64,000 bases of DNA from Chloroflexota bacterium. GTDB lineage: Bacteria; Chloroflexota; UBA11872; VXOZ01. Numbering within the stretch: the stretch's first letter is position 1; the number at the start of each line of letters is the position of its first letter. Of this stretch, positions 62,903-64,000 are shown in pieces. The stretch is from positions 717,663 through 781,662 of the forward strand of contig CATQHC010000002.1 of assembly GCA_958295775.1 (NCBI GenBank), given 5' to 3'. The notes under the pieces are model-generated. The model was not told the origin of the DNA. It made no database searches and saw only the letters and a list, made by a program, of their open reading frames with translations. The position numbers and the translations under genes are program-made.

Positions 62903-64000
62903 CTAAACCGGCATTTTCAGTGCCAATGCCCCCAATCGTACATCCGCCTGCAAGTAGAGCCTACCCTCTTGCCGCTGCCGCTCAGAGAGTTGGCCCCGAG
63001 GATCGCAGACGACCACCAGGCTGTCCTTACCTTCCGGTATTCGGAAGGGCACCTCACACACCGCTTCCTCGCGTCCGATTACTGTCGGCACTAGTGCATG
63101 TCCCAGTTGCATGCCGCCGCCCTCGTCAATCGGCCCATCAAAGACCATCAGTGCCACGTCGTGTGCGTCAATCACCCCTCTGTTCGCCACACTTACCTGT
63201 ACACGACCGATCTCTCGATTTAACTCAGCTACCTCCACCGCTGCGATTTCCAGGTCGCATTCCACGCGGTCGACTGACACAGCCGCATGGGCATCGATAA
63301 GGCCGTGGCCCATAAACGGATTCCAGCCGCTGCCACCGGCCGGCTGCTTCGCGGTGTTGCGTATTACCATCCTGACCTGCTCGGCCGTAAGGCCGGGATG
63401 TCGCGACCATACGAGCCCCGCGAGGCCGGAGACATGTCCTATTGCCATGCAGCCGCCCGACCACTCCACGTAACCGCCGTGCTCACCGGTAATCGTACTA
63501 AGAACGCCGTATTCCGCTTGGGGATGAGCACCCAGCGCGGCTGCCATAACGTCTCCTTCCGCCAGCGGCAGAATGCGCCGCGAGGGATCATTCGCAAGGT
63601 CGTAGTCACGCCAGCCGGACGGCGCCGCGACCTCCGTGAGGTCGCCGTAGTCGCTAAAATCGGCCATGCGGCCGCTCTTGTCCGCCGAAGCCACATTGAC
63701 CACCCCCGGGCAGAGCGCGGGATACTTGGCGACATTGTGGGCCTGATTGCCGCCGGTGGCATTGATTATGAGCACATTGTGCTGCAGGGCGTACCGGCAG
63801 GCCTCCAGCAGTTCCTCCGAATGCGGCGGAGTCCAGGCGCTGTAGATCGTAGGCAGGCCGTGCTTGGTAGTGTACATGTAGCCCACGTCGCTCAGATTGA
63901 TGACCCGCGCGCCGTTGTCCACGGCAAATCGGATCCCGCGCGCGAGCTCGCCATCGTGGTAGGTATTGACCCGCACGGGAAGAATACGGCACTCCGGCGC
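62903..64000 (-). CDS. Subtilisin-family (S8) protein with Cys at the nucleophile position, 5' part outside the window
   Basis: The frame is open to the last base, so the Asp and first His regions lie beyond the window. Visible parts are S8-like: ILPVRVNTYHDGELARGIRF and VDNGARVINLS, VLIINATGGNQAHNVAKYPA with the oxyanion Asn region, PGVVNVASADKSGRMADFSDYG, and GGCMAIGHVSGLAGLVWSRH. That last block normally reads GTSMA-PHVAG; here the catalytic Ser is Cys (codon TGC). The C-terminal 130 residues are a beta-sandwich (IAAVEVAELNREIGRVQVSV). It is either an inactive homolog or an unusual cysteine variant. Confidence 0.78.
   Translation of the reverse strand, partial: APECRILPVRVNTYHDGELARGIRFAVDNGARVINLSDVGYMYTTKHGLPTIYSAWTPPHSEELLEACRYALQHNVLIINATGGNQAHNVAKYPALCPGVVNVASADKSGRMADFSDYGDLTEVAAPSGWRDYDLANDPSRRILPLAEGDVMAAALGAHPQAEYGVLSTITGEHGGYVEWSGGCMAIGHVSGLAGLVWSRHPGLTAEQVRMVIRNTAKQPAGGSGWNPFMGHGLIDAHAAVSVDRVECDLEIAAVEVAELNREIGRVQVSVANRGVIDAHDVALMVFDGPIDEGGGMQLGHALVPTVIGREEAVCEVPFRIPEGKDSLVVVCDPRGQLSERQRQEGRLYLQADVRLGALALKMPV

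Overview
The window looks like a chromosomal piece of a Chloroflexota (Chloroflexi)-type bacterium, possibly a marine or host-associated lineage. This is inferred, not proven. The support is: lipoproteins with Tat-like leaders and Pro/Ala/Glu-rich linkers, abundant Gfo/Idh/MocA oxidoreductases, orphan ABC solute-binding proteins, CocE-type hydrolases, a high-GC coding style with long spacers and many dispersed short repeats, and a 23S-5S rRNA unit with no 16S gene next to it. Synteny is loose and most genes stand alone or in pairs.

Layout. 1-9 kb: 3' part of a thiamine-diphosphate enzyme, a CocE/NonD hydrolase, a decayed junction of two truncated genes, two paralogous membrane-anchored NTR/TIMP-like proteins flanking a small membrane protein, and an oxidoreductase. 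9-18 kb: an M16 lipoprotein protease, a PLP histidine-decarboxylase-like enzyme overlapping an ACT-domain protein, a tyrosine recombinase next to a MITE-like repeat, a dienelactone-hydrolase lipoprotein, and a sugar-type solute-binding protein. 18-25 kb: a DEDD exonuclease, a HicAB toxin-antitoxin pair, an Smr-domain protein, then 5S and 23S rRNA on the minus strand. The 23S carries a 700-nt group I intron with a LAGLIDADG endonuclease gene at the equivalent of E. coli U1931. 25-34 kb: a decayed RCC1 lipoprotein, a YfbK-like VWA lipoprotein, and a DUF262/DUF1524 restriction-like protein lying between a full and a truncated copy of the same oxidoreductase gene. An FN3 protein, tRNA-Ala and a further oxidoreductase follow. 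34-49 kb: a nucleotidyltransferase coupled to an unusual phosphatase-glycosyltransferase fusion, RidA, TlyA, a PrsW-NHL fusion, a PHP-domain protein, a phytoene-desaturase-like oxidoreductase, a second solute-binding protein and a methyltransferase.

49-59 kb is the most coherent block: eight plus-strand genes that together match the N-methylglutamate pathway of methylamine use. They are N-methylglutamate synthase (class II amidotransferase, GXGXG and FMN-glutamate-synthase subunits), a four-subunit N-methylglutamate dehydrogenase related to heterotetrameric sarcosine oxidase, and a type III glutamine synthetase relative likely acting as gamma-glutamylmethylamide synthetase. Together they would turn methylamine into N-methylglutamate and then into glutamate plus a C1 unit. 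No dedicated C1 oxidation genes or amine transporter lie in the window.

59-64 kb: a GIY-YIG-like plus YaaA/DUF6884-like gene pair (possible defence module), an M14-like carboxypeptidase with an altered metal-binding motif, a solute-binding protein fragment, and a subtilisin-family protein running off the end with Cys in place of the catalytic Ser. Short palindromic repeats recur, and at least one sits inside the coding frame of the dehydrogenase alpha subunit.

All functional calls rest on reading motifs by eye. No database search was possible.
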